Positions 16,917 through 26,055 of a stretch of DNA of 64,000 nt are shown here, in pieces. The DNA is from Jeongeupia chitinilytica (GTDB lineage: Bacteria > Pseudomonadota > Gammaproteobacteria > Burkholderiales > Chitinibacteraceae): the NCBI RefSeq assembly GCF_014652315.1, contig NZ_BMYO01000001.1, positions 248,001 to 312,000 of the forward strand. The letters are read 5' to 3'. Positions within the stretch are counted from its first letter, which is position 1, and every line of letters begins with the position of its first letter. The translations under genes and the position numbers were made by a program. Under the pieces are notes generated by a model that was given only the letters and a program-made list of their open reading frames with translations, was not told the DNA's origin and made no database searches.

Positions 16917-18233
16917 ATGGACCCTGCACTTAGTCAGTTCCTCATGCTTGCCGGAGCGCTGCTCCTGGTCTTCCTCAACGGCTTCTTCGTTGCCGCCGAA
17001 TTCAGTCTCGTCAAATTGCGCCCCACCCGGGTCAAGGCCATTGCCAAGACCTGGGGCCTGCGTGGCCGCATGCTCTCCCGGGTCCATCACGACCTCGATG
17101 CCTATCTCTCTGCCTGCCAGCTCGGCATCACGCTGGCCTCGCTCGGTCTCGGCTGGGTCGGCGAGCCGGTATTCGCAGCCCTGTTGCAACCGGTATTCGC
17201 CTGGCTGGGGGTCGGCAGTCCGAAGCTGATCCATACCGTCTCCTTCGTGTTTGCGTTCAGCACGATCTCCTTCCTGCACATTGTCGTCGGCGAACTTGCG
17301 CCGAAGTCGATGGCCATCCGCATGGCCGAAAAAGTCGGCCTGTGGACCGCGGCACCGCTGTTTGCGTTCTACTGGGGGATGTATCCGGCGATCTGGCTGC
17401 TCAACAAGAGCGCGTTCTGGGTGCTGAAACTGATCCGGCTTGATGTCGGTCACGGTCACGAAAGCCATTATTCGGCCGAGGAACTCAAGCTGATCCTGCG
17501 TGCCAATCGCGACGATCCGTCGTACAACAGCGACGCGATGCGCGTGCTGGCGCATTCGCTGGACTTCGGCAAGCTCACCGTGGCCGACCTGATGCGTCCG
17601 TTCTCGGAGGCGGTGACGCTGCAGTTCGACGCGCCGTGGGCCAAGCAGCTCGAGACCATTCGTGCACACCGTTTCAGCCGCTATCCGGTCGTCGGTGAGG
17701 ACGACCACGTGCTCGGCATGGTCCACGTCAAGGACCTGTTGCTGCTGAGCAATGACGAAGACGAGCCCGAACTCGACGCCCATTTGCGCCCGGCGCTGCG
17801 CGTCAGCGAGGATCTGCCGGCGGACGAGCTGCTGCGGCGTTTCCGCGGTGGTGCGGTGCACTTCGCCGTGGTAGGCCCGAAAGGCGAACCGCCGTACGGC
17901 TTCATTACGCTCGACAACCTGCTCGGCGTGCTGGTCGGCGAAATCCGTGACGAATTCCGCCAGACCCACAACGACTGGCTGTGGCTGGACGACGGCAGCC
18001 TGATCGGCAAGGGCTCGCTGCCGCTGTTCACGCTGTCGCGCGCGCTCGGCATCGATGTCGACAGCCCGGAAGTCGAATCGGTTGGCGGACTGATTCAGGA
18101 AAAGCTCGGACGGCTGCCCGAAGAGGGCGAGCGGCTGTCATTCGACGGCTTCGACGTCGTCGTCAAGAAAATGCACGGTCCGCGCATCGTCAGCGTTCGG
18201 GTGATGCCGACGAGTATTTCGCGCGGCGATTAG
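16917..18233 (+). CDS. CNNM/CBS domain membrane protein (YfjD/CorC-type)
   Basis: A 438-residue protein of the HlyC/CorC-CNNM family. The N-terminal CNNM (DUF21) domain has several membrane segments and the signature FNGFFVAAEFSLVKLRPTRV near residue 25 and QLGITLASLGLGWVGEP near 75. A CBS pair (about 205-335; for example VADLMRPF and RFSRYPVVGEDDHVLGMVHVKDL) and a C-terminal CorC_HlyC domain (about 350-430) follow. Relatives are linked to magnesium or cobalt efflux and, by name only, to haemolysin. It appears monocistronic, 86 bases after the sensor kinase. Confidence 0.92.
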   Translation: MDPALSQFLMLAGALLLVFLNGFFVAAEFSLVKLRPTRVKAIAKTWGLRGRMLSRVHHDLDAYLSACQLGITLASLGLGWVGEPVFAALLQPVFAWLGVGSPKLIHTVSFVFAFSTISFLHIVVGELAPKSMAIRMAEKVGLWTAAPLFAFYWGMYPAIWLLNKSAFWVLKLIRLDVGHGHESHYSAEELKLILRANRDDPSYNSDAMRVLAHSLDFGKLTVADLMRPFSEAVTLQFDAPWAKQLETIRAHRFSRYPVVGEDDHVLGMVHVKDLLLLSNDEDEPELDAHLRPALRVSEDLPADELLRRFRGGAVHFAVVGPKGEPPYGFITLDNLLGVLVGEIRDEFRQTHNDWLWLDDGSLIGKGSLPLFTLSRALGIDVDSPEVESVGGLIQEKLGRLPEEGERLSFDGFDVVVKKMHGPRIVSVRVMPTSISRGD

Positions 18234-18293
18234 CCGCTGACAGATTTCGACAGTGTTGCCTATGCTGAACCGTCTTGAAGCGGAGCATTGGCA

Positions 18294-19925
18294 ATGCGAA
18301 TGTTGTGGATCTGCGCGCTGGCGGGCGGTCTGGCCGGCTGTGCCCAATTACCGTCCCGAACCCCGGTCAAACCCGAGGGCGAGGCCTGCGAAGCGCTCAA
18401 GGGCCGGCAACTGGCGGCCTCGGCCATCGCGCTGCCGACCCGGGGCGCCGTGGTCGACGGTGCAGCGTGGCTTCCGGTGCCGGGCAGTACCGTCGAGTAC
18501 TGCCGCGTTCAGGGCCGGATCGATCCGGTCGACCCGGATGCGCCGCCGATCCGCTTCGAGCTGGGATTGCCGTCGAACTGGAACGGCAAGTCGCTGCACC
18601 TCGGGGGCGGGGGGTACAACGGCACTGTTGTTGCCGCGACCGGTAACGTGCCGGCACCGCCGCTGAACGTGCCAGTGCCGCTGGCACGCGGATATGCGAC
18701 GTTTGGCAGCGACAGCGGCCATGAAGCCGCGCCCCCGTACAGCGACGATCCGGCAACGCGTTCGCTCGACGGCCGATTCCTGCAGAACGACGAGGCGCTA
18801 CACAACTTTGCCGGTGATGCGCTGAAGAAGACGCACGACGTGGCGACGCAGCTGCTGACGACCTACTACGGCCGCGCACCGGTGCAGCGCTACTTTGCCG
18901 GTGGTTCGACCGGCGGGCGCGAGGCATTCGCCGTCGTGCAGCGCTGGCCGGACGATTACGATGGCGTGATTTCGGCGTATCCGGCCTGGAATGCCGCGAC
19001 CCTGGATCTTGCCTTCGGCCGGATTGCGCGTGCGCTGGCGCAGCCCGGCGCCTATCTTGATCCGGCCAAACAGACCTTGTTGTACCAGGCGCAAATCGCC
19101 GCCTGCGACGCCAATGACGGCGCACGAGACGGGCTGATCAGCCGGCCGGATGCCTGCCGCTTTACGGCAAAGTCGCTGCGTTGCGCCAAGGGCCGCGATC
19201 TCGGTGATCACTGTCTGTCCGACGCGCAGATCGCCGCGGTATCGACGATGGCGACGCCGATGCGCCTGCATTATCCGGTGGCCAGTGGCGAAACCGGCTA
19301 TCCCGGCTTCAATGTGCTCAGCGGTGCCGACCTGCGCGGCTTCCTCGGCTGGGGGAGCCAGGCACCGACAAGCCCGGCGCAACTTGGGCAACCGTACCTG
19401 TCCCAGTTCTGGGATCACTGGGTTCGCTTTGGCGTCACCCGCGATCCGGCCTTCGATTCGCGCAAGCTCGACCCCGAGCGGGCCGGGCCGGAAGCGGGGC
19501 GGATCAGCGTGCTGACCGCTCTGCAGGACGTCAACCGGACGGACCTGGGCCGTTTTGCCGGTCGTGGCGGCAAGCTGATCGTGCTGCACGGTGCGGCCGA
19601 TGCCCTGGTCAGCACGCGGGCGACGATCGATTACATGGAGCGGGTCAGGGCAGGTATGGGCAGTGCGGCGACCGACGCATTCACGCGCTTCTACGTGATT
19701 CCGGGGTACGGCCACGTCAACGGCGCGTTCAAGGCATCGTGGGATTCGCTGGCCGCGCTGGATCGCTGGGTCGTCGATGGGGTGGCGCCGGGGGCGGAGG
19801 TCGTCGCGGATGCCAATGCCGGCACGCTCGGCCGGACCCGGCCGTTGTGCCGGTATCCGGCGTGGCCGCGCTACCGCTCGGGCGATGTCAACGTTGCGGC
19901 CAGCTTCGAATGCGTGAAGGACTAG
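18294..19925 (+). CDS. Tannase/feruloyl esterase family lipoprotein
   Basis: A 543-residue alpha/beta hydrolase of the tannase family, which hydrolyses galloyl or feruloyl esters of plant phenolics. The N-terminus is a lipoprotein signal with lipobox LAGC (Cys about 17). The catalytic serine lies in FAGGSTGGREA (about 205), and the conserved acid/histidine region near the C-terminus includes HGAADALVS and YGHVNGA. The cysteine next to the serine motif and a late cysteine (FECVKD) fit the disulfide pattern of the family. ATG at 18294 follows a GGAG at eight bases. A secreted or surface-anchored esterase for plant-derived substrates is inferred; substrate is not determined. Confidence 0.88.
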   Translation: MRMLWICALAGGLAGCAQLPSRTPVKPEGEACEALKGRQLAASAIALPTRGAVVDGAAWLPVPGSTVEYCRVQGRIDPVDPDAPPIRFELGLPSNWNGKSLHLGGGGYNGTVVAATGNVPAPPLNVPVPLARGYATFGSDSGHEAAPPYSDDPATRSLDGRFLQNDEALHNFAGDALKKTHDVATQLLTTYYGRAPVQRYFAGGSTGGREAFAVVQRWPDDYDGVISAYPAWNAATLDLAFGRIARALAQPGAYLDPAKQTLLYQAQIAACDANDGARDGLISRPDACRFTAKSLRCAKGRDLGDHCLSDAQIAAVSTMATPMRLHYPVASGETGYPGFNVLSGADLRGFLGWGSQAPTSPAQLGQPYLSQFWDHWVRFGVTRDPAFDSRKLDPERAGPEAGRISVLTALQDVNRTDLGRFAGRGGKLIVLHGAADALVSTRATIDYMERVRAGMGSAATDAFTRFYVIPGYGHVNGAFKASWDSLAALDRWVVDGVAPGAEVVADANAGTLGRTRPLCRYPAWPRYRSGDVNVAASFECVKD

Positions 19926-19928
19926 CCC

Positions 19929-21221
19929 TCAGTCGTGCATCACGCCGGCGCGCAGGCCGCGCCGGTAGCTGACGGTGATCAGTACCATCATCAGGGCCAC
20001 GAACAGTCCGAAGCCGAGCACGATGAGCGTCATCGGCGGCAGGCCGCTGCTGCCGAAGTGCCGGACCTGCAGCGCCGAAGCGTCCGCCGGCAGCGGCGTG
20101 CTCAGGTATTTCACCAGCAACGCGTGAATGCCGACCATGGCGAGAATGCCAAGGTTTTCGTTGAAGTTCTGCACCGCGATCGAATGGCCGGCGCCCATCA
20201 GCAGGTAGCCGCGGTGCTGGAGCATGGCGTTGAGCGGTACGACGAAAAATCCGGAGAGTGCACCGACGATGAACATCAGCGTCGCGGCGACGGTGCCGTC
20301 GTAGACCAGCAGCATGCTCATCACCAGCATGCCCATGGCGATGCCGGCCGGCAGCACCGAGAATGCGCGCTTGAGCGGCACAAAGCGGCCGGCAATCACG
20401 GCACCGAAGGCCGTGCCGAAGGCGACGACGGCAATCAGCATCGTCGCCTTTTCCATGCTGTACGCCAGCCAGATCACGGCCCAGTTGAGCACCACCAGCC
20501 GCATTGTCGCGCCGGCGCCCCAGAACAGCGTGGTCACCGCCAGCGACAATTGCCCCTGCGGGTCGAGCCAGAGGCGGCGTGCACAGCCGATGAAATCCCG
20601 GGTCATCTGCACCGGGCCGTGGATCATCGGCTTGAGCTGGACGTTGAGCCGAGGAATGTAGTGGTTCAGCCACGCGGCGGCGAGATAGATGGCGACGATG
20701 ACGACGATGGCGAGTTCGGCCGTCGTCGCAGGCCAGGGCAGGTGCAGCTTGTGCAGGAAGCCTGCCATCTGCGCGCCGGTCAGGAAGCCGCCGAGCACCG
20801 TGCCGAAAATGATGGCGGCGACCGTTGCGCCTTCGAGCCAGCCGTTGGCTTCGACGAGCTTGTCGTGGGGCAGGTACTCGGTGATCAGCCCGTATTTGGC
20901 GGGGCTGTAGGCCGCGGCGCCGAAGCCGACCACGGCATAGGCAAAGATCGGCGGGAGGCCGACCAGCATGCCGACGCCGCCGGCGAGCTTGATGCCGTTG
21001 CAGATCATCATCGCCCGGCCCTTGTGCATCGAATCGGCAAAGGAGCCGGCAAATGGCGCCAGCACGACGTAGGACACGGTAAAGCACCACAGCAGCATCG
21101 ACAGATGCCATTCGGGTGCAAGCTGTTCCCTGAGCAGCGCCAGCGCGGCAATGAACAGCGCGTTGTCGGCGAGTGCGGACAGGAACTGCGCGCCCAGTAT
21201 CAGGAAAAATCCACGGTCCAT
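19929..21221 (-). CDS. lplT: Lysophospholipid transporter LplT (MFS)
   Basis: A 430-residue major facilitator with 12 predicted hydrophobic segments. The N-terminus MDRGFFLILGAQFLSALADNALFI and the motif YSPAKYGLITEYLP are characteristic of LplT, which flips lysophosphatidylethanolamine across the inner membrane for re-acylation. In E. coli it is next to or fused with aas; no acyltransferase is present here. The start at 21221 is chosen at the beginning of helix 1. It diverges from dedA (170 bases apart) and converges on the tannase gene with only three bases between. Confidence 0.9.
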   Translation of the reverse strand: MDRGFFLILGAQFLSALADNALFIAALALLREQLAPEWHLSMLLWCFTVSYVVLAPFAGSFADSMHKGRAMMICNGIKLAGGVGMLVGLPPIFAYAVVGFGAAAYSPAKYGLITEYLPHDKLVEANGWLEGATVAAIIFGTVLGGFLTGAQMAGFLHKLHLPWPATTAELAIVVIVAIYLAAAWLNHYIPRLNVQLKPMIHGPVQMTRDFIGCARRLWLDPQGQLSLAVTTLFWGAGATMRLVVLNWAVIWLAYSMEKATMLIAVVAFGTAFGAVIAGRFVPLKRAFSVLPAGIAMGMLVMSMLLVYDGTVAATLMFIVGALSGFFVVPLNAMLQHRGYLLMGAGHSIAVQNFNENLGILAMVGIHALLVKYLSTPLPADASALQVRHFGSSGLPPMTLIVLGFGLFVALMMVLITVSYRRGLRAGVMHD

Positions 21222-21391
21222 GCGGTGATCGTACCGGTGCGGAGACGTCCGGTTTATAACACGTTTGCCTTGCCCGGCGCCTTGTTCCGATCGGTGCCGG
21301 CTGGCGGGGGCTGTCCGGAGACTATGGCCGGCTGGCTGTACTCGCGTGCTAAGATGGGGACCGTTTCTGCTCCCGCTCCCGCGCGCCGATA

Positions 21392-22027
21392 ATGGATTCA
21401 CTGTCACTGCTGGTGAGCGTCTTCACCGACTACGGCTATCTGGCCGTTTTCCTTGTCCTGCTGGCCTGCGGTTTTGGCGTGCCGATTCCCGAGGACATCA
21501 CCCTCGTTGCCGGCGGCATCATCGCCGGGCTCGGCTATGCCGACGTGCACACCATGTTTTTCGTCGGCATGGCCGGCGTGCTGGTTGGCGACTCGGTCAT
21601 GTTCCTGCTCGGCCGCTATTACGGTGCCCGCGTACTGAAGTGGCGCTGGGTGGCGCGGATCATGACTCCCGAGCGTTATGCGGCGGTCCAGGACAAGTTT
21701 TCCCGTTACGGCAACCGGGTGCTCTTCGTCGCCCGCTTCCTGCCCGGCCTGCGTTCGCCGATCTTCCTTTCCGCCGGCATGAGCCACTGTGTTTCGTACT
21801 GGCGCTTCCTGTTGCTCGACGGTTTTGCCGCGCTGATCAGCGTGCCCGTGTGGGTCTATCTCGGCTACTACGGTGCCTACAACCACGAGTGGCTGCTGCT
21901 GTGGCTGAAACGCGGACAGGCCGGCATCATGGTCCTGGTCGCGCTGGTCGCCGTCATCGTCGGTGTCTGGTACTGGCGGCACCGCCGCTGCAGCCGCGCC
22001 GCGCAGACCGCTCAAGACCGCCCCTGA
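21392..22027 (+). CDS. DedA family membrane protein
   Basis: A 211-residue DedA/SNARE-associated family protein. Features include GFGVPIPEDITLVAGG near residue 28, the motif RFLPGLRSPIFLSAG (about 115-130, the conserved F/Y-R-x-x-P-G pattern), and four to five hydrophobic segments. DedA proteins are undecaprenyl-phosphate or phospholipid translocases needed for envelope integrity. A TAAGAT -10-like hexamer at 21350-21355 could belong to its promoter. alr follows after 33 bases, so cotranscription is likely. Confidence 0.9.
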   Translation: MDSLSLLVSVFTDYGYLAVFLVLLACGFGVPIPEDITLVAGGIIAGLGYADVHTMFFVGMAGVLVGDSVMFLLGRYYGARVLKWRWVARIMTPERYAAVQDKFSRYGNRVLFVARFLPGLRSPIFLSAGMSHCVSYWRFLLLDGFAALISVPVWVYLGYYGAYNHEWLLLWLKRGQAGIMVLVALVAVIVGVWYWRHRRCSRAAQTAQDRP

Positions 22028-22060
22028 CGTTCCGTTTTCCACCCGATCCGCCCGTTCGCC

Positions 22061-23131
22061 ATGTCCCGCCCCATTCAGGTCCTGATCGACCCCGCTGCCA
22101 TTGCCCACAACTATCACCGGATGAAGGCGCTGGCGCCCAGTTCGAAGGTCTACGCGGTGACCAAGGCCAACGGCTACGGCCACGGGCTGGAGCGTGTTGC
22201 CGCGGCCCTGCCGGACGCCGACGGTTTTGCGCTGCTCGAGTTCGATCGCGCCGTGGCCTTGCGTGAGGCCGGTGTCGCTCAGCCCATCCTGCTGCTGGAG
22301 GGCGTGTTCAGCGCCGGCGAGCTGCTGCTGGCGTCGCAGCATGCGCTGACCGTCGCCGTGCACGAGGAGCAGGCGCTGCAATGGCTGGAAACGCTGGCGT
22401 TACCCCGGCCACTGGACATCTACCTCAAACTCAATACCGGCATGAACCGGCTCGGTTTCGTGGCCGAAACCGCGCCGGCCGTCGTCGCCCGGCTGCAGGC
22501 CTGTGCCAATGTCGCCAGCGTCACGCTGATGACGCACTTCGCGACCGCCGACAATCCCGAACAGGGCATCACGTCGCAATTGGCGCGTTTCGACGCCGTG
22601 GCCGGCGGGCTCGGTCTGCCGATGACGCTCGCCAACTCGGCCGCGACCTTCGACTTTCCTCAGGTTCACCGGGACTGGGTCCGTCCCGGCGTGGCGCTCT
22701 ACGGGGCAACGCCGTTCGCGCACCGCAGTGCCGCATCGCTGGGCCTGGTGGCAGCAATGAGTCTGGAAAGCGAAATCATCGGTGTGCAGTGCCTCAAGGC
22801 CGGTGACTCCGTCGGCTACGGCGCGGCATTTACCGCGGCCGGGCCGATGCGGGTCGGGATCGTTGCCTGCGGCTATGCCGACGGCTATCCGCGGCATGCC
22901 CCGACCGGTACGCCGGTGCTCGTCGGTGGAGTGCGTACCCGGCTGCTCGGCCGTGTCTCGATGGACATGCTCGCTGTCGATCTGAGCGGGCTGCCCGAGG
23001 CGCGGACCGGTTCGCCGGTGGAGTTATGGGGCAAGCGGCTGCCGATCGACGAGGTGGCGACCGCAGCCGGCACCATCGGCTACGAGCTGATGTGTGCGGT
23101 CGCGCCGCGGGTGCCGGTCCGGACGCTGTAA
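22061..23131 (+). CDS. alr: Alanine racemase
   Basis: A 356-residue fold-type III PLP enzyme converting L-alanine to D-alanine for peptidoglycan. The PLP lysine is K35 in AVTKANGYGHG, and the second catalytic base tyrosine lies in SVGYGAAF (about residue 252). The C-terminal beta domain contains GRVSMDMLAVDL. Length and motifs match the biosynthetic Alr. It is likely cotranscribed with dedA upstream. lysC follows after a 147-base gap that contains a TACAAT -10-like element at 23172-23177. Confidence 0.95.
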   Translation: MSRPIQVLIDPAAIAHNYHRMKALAPSSKVYAVTKANGYGHGLERVAAALPDADGFALLEFDRAVALREAGVAQPILLLEGVFSAGELLLASQHALTVAVHEEQALQWLETLALPRPLDIYLKLNTGMNRLGFVAETAPAVVARLQACANVASVTLMTHFATADNPEQGITSQLARFDAVAGGLGLPMTLANSAATFDFPQVHRDWVRPGVALYGATPFAHRSAASLGLVAAMSLESEIIGVQCLKAGDSVGYGAAFTAAGPMRVGIVACGYADGYPRHAPTGTPVLVGGVRTRLLGRVSMDMLAVDLSGLPEARTGSPVELWGKRLPIDEVATAAGTIGYELMCAVAPRVPVRTL

Positions 23132-23278
23132 CGGCTGGTCGATCGGTCTCGTAAACCCCGACGGCTTTCATTACAATCTTTCGTTTTGGCACTTTTCCCA
23201 CCGGAATCTGTCGTGTATTGCTGACGGCCCGGTGGTTCGGGCCAGATTCCTCATTTCATTCAACCTGCAGGTTGCATC

Positions 23279-24502
23279 ATGGCATTGATCGTCCAGAAGT
23301 ACGGCGGCACCTCGGTTGGCACGCCCGAGCGCATCAAGAATGTCGCGCGGCGCGTCGCCAAGTTCAAGGCCCAGGGCCACGACATCGTCGTCGTCGTTTC
23401 CGCAATGAGCGGTGAAACCAACCGGCTGATCGCGCTCGCCAAGGAAATCCAGGCGAACCCCGATCCGCGCGAACTCGACGTGATCGTCTCGACCGGCGAA
23501 CAGGTCACCATCGGTCTGCTGGCGATGGCGCTGAAAGAGCAGGGCGTCGACGCCAAGTCGTACACCGGTGGCCAGGTCAAGATCCTGACCGACTCCACCC
23601 ATACCAAGGCCCGCATCCAGTCGATCGACGACGAGGCGATGCGTGCCGACCTGAACGCCGGCCGCGTCGTCATCGTCGCCGGGTTCCAGGGCGTGGATCC
23701 GGAAGGCAACATCACCACGCTGGGGCGCGGTGGCTCGGACACCTCGGGCGTGGCGCTGGCCGCGGCGCTGAAGGCTGACGAGTGCCAGATCTATACCGAC
23801 GTCGACGGCGTGTACACCACCGACCCGCGCGTCGTGCCCGAAGCCAAGAAGCTCAAGACCATCACCTTCGAGGAAATGCTCGAGATGGCCAGCCTCGGCT
23901 CCAAGGTGCTGCAAATCCGCTCGGTGGAGTTCGCCGGCAAGTACAACGTGAAACTGCGCGTGCTGTCCTCGTTCCAGGAAGAGGGTGAGGGCACGCTGAT
24001 TACCTTCGAGGAAGACCCGAACATGGAAAAGCCCGTCGTCTCCGGCATCGCCTTCAACCGTGACGAAGCCCGCATCAACGTGACCGGCGTGCCGGACAAG
24101 CCCGGTATCGCCTACCAGATCCTCGGCCCGGTTTCGGATGCCAACATCGACGTCGACATGATCATCCAGAACGTCGGCAAGGACGGTACCACCGACTTCA
24201 GCTTCACCGTGCCGAAGCCGGATCTGGCGCGCACGATCAAGGTGCTCGAAGGCGTGCAGGCGCACATCGGCGCGGCGCAGATCGACGGTGACGACAAGAT
24301 CTGCAAGATCTCGATCGTCGGTGTCGGCATGCGCTCGCACGTCGGCGTTGCGGCGACGATGTTCCGCACGCTGGCCGAAGAGGGCATCAACATCCAGATG
24401 ATTTCGACCTCGGAAATCAAGATCTCGGTCATTGTCGACGAGAAGTACCTCGAGCTGGCCGTGCGCGTGCTGCACAAGGCATTCGGCCTCGACAAGGGCT
24501 GA
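23279..24502 (+). CDS. lysC: Aspartate kinase
   Basis: A 407-residue monofunctional aspartokinase that phosphorylates L-aspartate, the first step to lysine, threonine, methionine and diaminopimelate. The kinase domain starts VQKYGGTSVG and contains GRGGSDTSGVALAAAL (about 160-175). Two ACT domains occupy about 265-400, including the motifs GIAYQILGPVSDANIDVDMIIQN and HVGVAATMF, which usually bind lysine and threonine for concerted feedback inhibition. Length (about 405-410) matches the Pseudomonas/betaproteobacterial form. It stands alone before the tRNA cluster. The hairpin at 24516-24527 after its stop lacks a proper T-run. Confidence 0.96.
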   Translation: MALIVQKYGGTSVGTPERIKNVARRVAKFKAQGHDIVVVVSAMSGETNRLIALAKEIQANPDPRELDVIVSTGEQVTIGLLAMALKEQGVDAKSYTGGQVKILTDSTHTKARIQSIDDEAMRADLNAGRVVIVAGFQGVDPEGNITTLGRGGSDTSGVALAAALKADECQIYTDVDGVYTTDPRVVPEAKKLKTITFEEMLEMASLGSKVLQIRSVEFAGKYNVKLRVLSSFQEEGEGTLITFEEDPNMEKPVVSGIAFNRDEARINVTGVPDKPGIAYQILGPVSDANIDVDMIIQNVGKDGTTDFSFTVPKPDLARTIKVLEGVQAHIGAAQIDGDDKICKISIVGVGMRSHVGVAATMFRTLAEEGINIQMISTSEIKISVIVDEKYLELAVRVLHKAFGLDKG

Positions 24503-24571
24503 TTTGGCAAAAAGTCCGCCAAGGCGGTTGACGGGTTTTCGGACCACAGGTAATATCCAGCCTCCCTTGAC

Positions 24572-24665
24572 GGAGACGTGGATGAGTGGCTGAAATCACT
24601 CCCCTGCTAAGGGAGCATAGGGGCCAAAACCTCTATCGAGGGTTCGAATCCCTCCGTCTCCGCCA
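24572..24665 (+). tRNA. tRNA-Ser (GCT)
   Basis: The 7-bp acceptor stem GGAGACG/CGTCTCC closes the molecule and CCA is encoded. The anticodon stem CTCCC/GGGAG holds loop CTGCTAA, giving anticodon GCT for AGC/AGU serine codons. A long variable arm is present, as expected of a class II tRNA, and the T arm contains GGTTCGAATCC. Confidence 0.96.
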
Positions 24666-24704
24666 GCGGACCTCGCAGTACCGCAGTAAATGGAAAGTAA
24701 GCGT

Positions 24705-24781
24705 GCACCCGTAGCTCAGTTGGATAGAGTATCTGGCTACGAACCAGAGGGTCGGGCGTTCGAATCGCTCCGGGTGCACCA
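24705..24781 (+). tRNA. tRNA-Arg (ACG)
   Basis: Acceptor stem GCACCCG/CGGGTGC with encoded CCA. The anticodon stem TCTGG/CCAGA holds loop CTACGAA, giving anticodon ACG, which is edited to ICG to read CGN codons. D arm AGCTCAGTTGGATAGAG and a T arm with GTTCGAATC are present. Confidence 0.96.
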
Positions 24782-24797
24782 TTTCTTCTCCTGCCTC

Positions 24798-24873
24798 GTC
24801 CCCATCGTCTAGAGGCCTAGGACACCACCCTTTCACGGTGACTACCGGGGTTCGAATCCCCGTGGGGACGCCA
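24798..24873 (+). tRNA. tRNA-Glu (TTC)
   Basis: Acceptor stem GTCCCCA/TGGGGAC with encoded CCA, and anticodon loop CTTTCAC giving TTC. The last 15 bases of this gene form the start of a 21-bp repeat that recurs at 31778, so this tRNA is the insertion site of the downstream island. The gene itself is intact. Confidence 0.96.
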
Positions 24874-24879
24874 TCTTGA
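24859..24879 (+). repeat. Left attachment-site repeat (tRNA-Glu 3' end)
   Basis: These 21 bases cover the last 15 bases of tRNA-Glu plus six beyond. They are repeated identically at 31778-31798 in the same orientation, and the sequences on both sides diverge at once. This is the classic signature of site-specific integration into a tRNA 3' end. Confidence 0.85.
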
Positions 24880-24993
24880 CCCCGGTTAAGAGCTTCCATC
24901 GGTATACAGTAGATCTCGCCTGCCGACACCGTTGCACGGCATACAGTCGCCCGCAGCAACGCCTTCCTTGTTTCTGTTTCCCCATCATTCGAA

Positions 24994-25735
24994 TCAATAC
25001 ACAGCTGCTGCACAAAGCGCCGAACTGCCGCGTCGTCGACGTTGCCGATCTTGGGCCGTTGGTGCGTTGTAGCGCCTGTTCCAGCTGCGCGATTTCTTCT
25101 CTGAGCGGATGTGCTGTTCAAGGCGCTGCCGGATGCGCTTGGTCTGCGCCGGATCGTTCTCGCTGCGTTCGGCGAGCTGCGCCAATTGCCGGATGACCAT
25201 ACCAACCGTTTACCGGATCGCTTCGTCGCTGAGTACTTGAGTCAGTAAAGTGGTCAGCGTCGCTTGTTCAAGCTGGTTCTGGCAGTGCGCCGCTCGCCAC
25301 GCTTGCCATTGTCGCGGTAGAAGCCGGCACTGCCGTAAACCGGCTGGCCGCATCCGCAATACAGCAGACCGCTGAACAGCTAGGGGCTCAGTCTGCTTCG
25401 CCTGCCTTTGGTGCGGCGCTGTTGTCGGCGCGACAGAATCAGCTTGGCTTCTGCGTCGCTGACCATTGCTGGATGCGCATCTCGCTGGATCGGCCACTCC
25501 GAACGTGGTCGATACTCGCATCCTTCGATATAGGCACCATCGATTCGCTCGTTGACCCGCTTCCAGACCAGATGTCCGGCGTAGTACAAGGCATTGCCCT
25601 CAGGCAGATCGATTATGCCGATCGGCTGGGGCAATCCCAAGCGTTGCATCGGGCCGACTCTGGCTTCGCACGGCCGCCCGTCCATGCAAGGACTGTTGCA
25701 CCGGCACGAACCACTTCGAGTTCGGTTCGAGGTGC
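24994..25735 (-). pseudogene. Remnant of a site-specific serine recombinase
   Basis: Minus-strand fragments read in order LEPNSKWFVPVQQSLHG, then ALYYAGHLVWKRVNERIDGAY with YRPRSEWPIQRDAHPAMVSD, then LFSGLLYCGCGQPVYG (zinc ribbon), then a coiled tail (QLAQLAERSENDPAQTKRIR). This is the Recombinase domain, zinc ribbon and C-terminal helix of a large serine recombinase. It is broken by an in-frame TAG at 25380-25382 just before the zinc ribbon, a stop near 25202, and at least two frameshifts. The N-terminal catalytic domain is gone, cut off where the first IS begins at 25736. It is probably the island's former integrase. Confidence 0.75.
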
Positions 25736-25761
25736 TGACCTGCTCCCCGATTTCAGGGCCA
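25736..25761 (+). repeat. Left terminal inverted repeat of IS copy 1
   Basis: Begins TGACCTGC and ends CAGGGCCA. It matches the reverse complement of 26452-26476 with about two substitutions and a one-base gap. Confidence 0.8.
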
Positions 25762-25803
25762 GGCCGAACTTAGTAGAGTCCGTTTTCCGACTAGGAGACG
25801 GCA

Positions 25804-26055
25804 GTGAAGAAGCGCTTTACCGACGAACAGATTCTCGATTTCCTCAAACAGGCCGAAGCCGGCGTACCGGTGAAGGAACTGTGCCGGCGGCACGGCTTTA
25901 GCGACGCGTCGTTCTACACCTGGCGCAGCAAATTCGGCGGCATGACTACGCCCGAGATCCGTCGGCTGAAGGACCTGGAGCTGGAGAACAGCCGGCTGAA
26001 GAAGCTGCTGGCCGAAGCGCATCTGGATACCACGGCATCAGCGGCGGCCGGGTGA
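25804..26055 (+). CDS. IS3-family transposase OrfA (copy 1)
   Basis: An 83-residue helix-turn-helix OrfA. It opens MKKRFTDEQILDFLKQAEAG from a GTG start, with the HTH at about 10-40 and a leucine-zipper-like tail (RRLKDLELENSRLKKLLAEAHL). The last residues (after AEAHLD) are not OrfA sequence. They come from reading across the internal deletion into orfB in the wrong frame. OrfA alone cannot transpose the element but could bind the ends. Confidence 0.85.
   Translation: MKKRFTDEQILDFLKQAEAGVPVKELCRRHGFSDASFYTWRSKFGGMTTPEIRRLKDLELENSRLKKLLAEAHLDTTASAAAG

Noticed and set aside
24516..24527. Short hairpin after lysC as a terminator
   Set aside because: A four-pair stem with CAAG loop followed by TTGACGGGTTTT is too weak to call; it may contribute to termination but is not supported.
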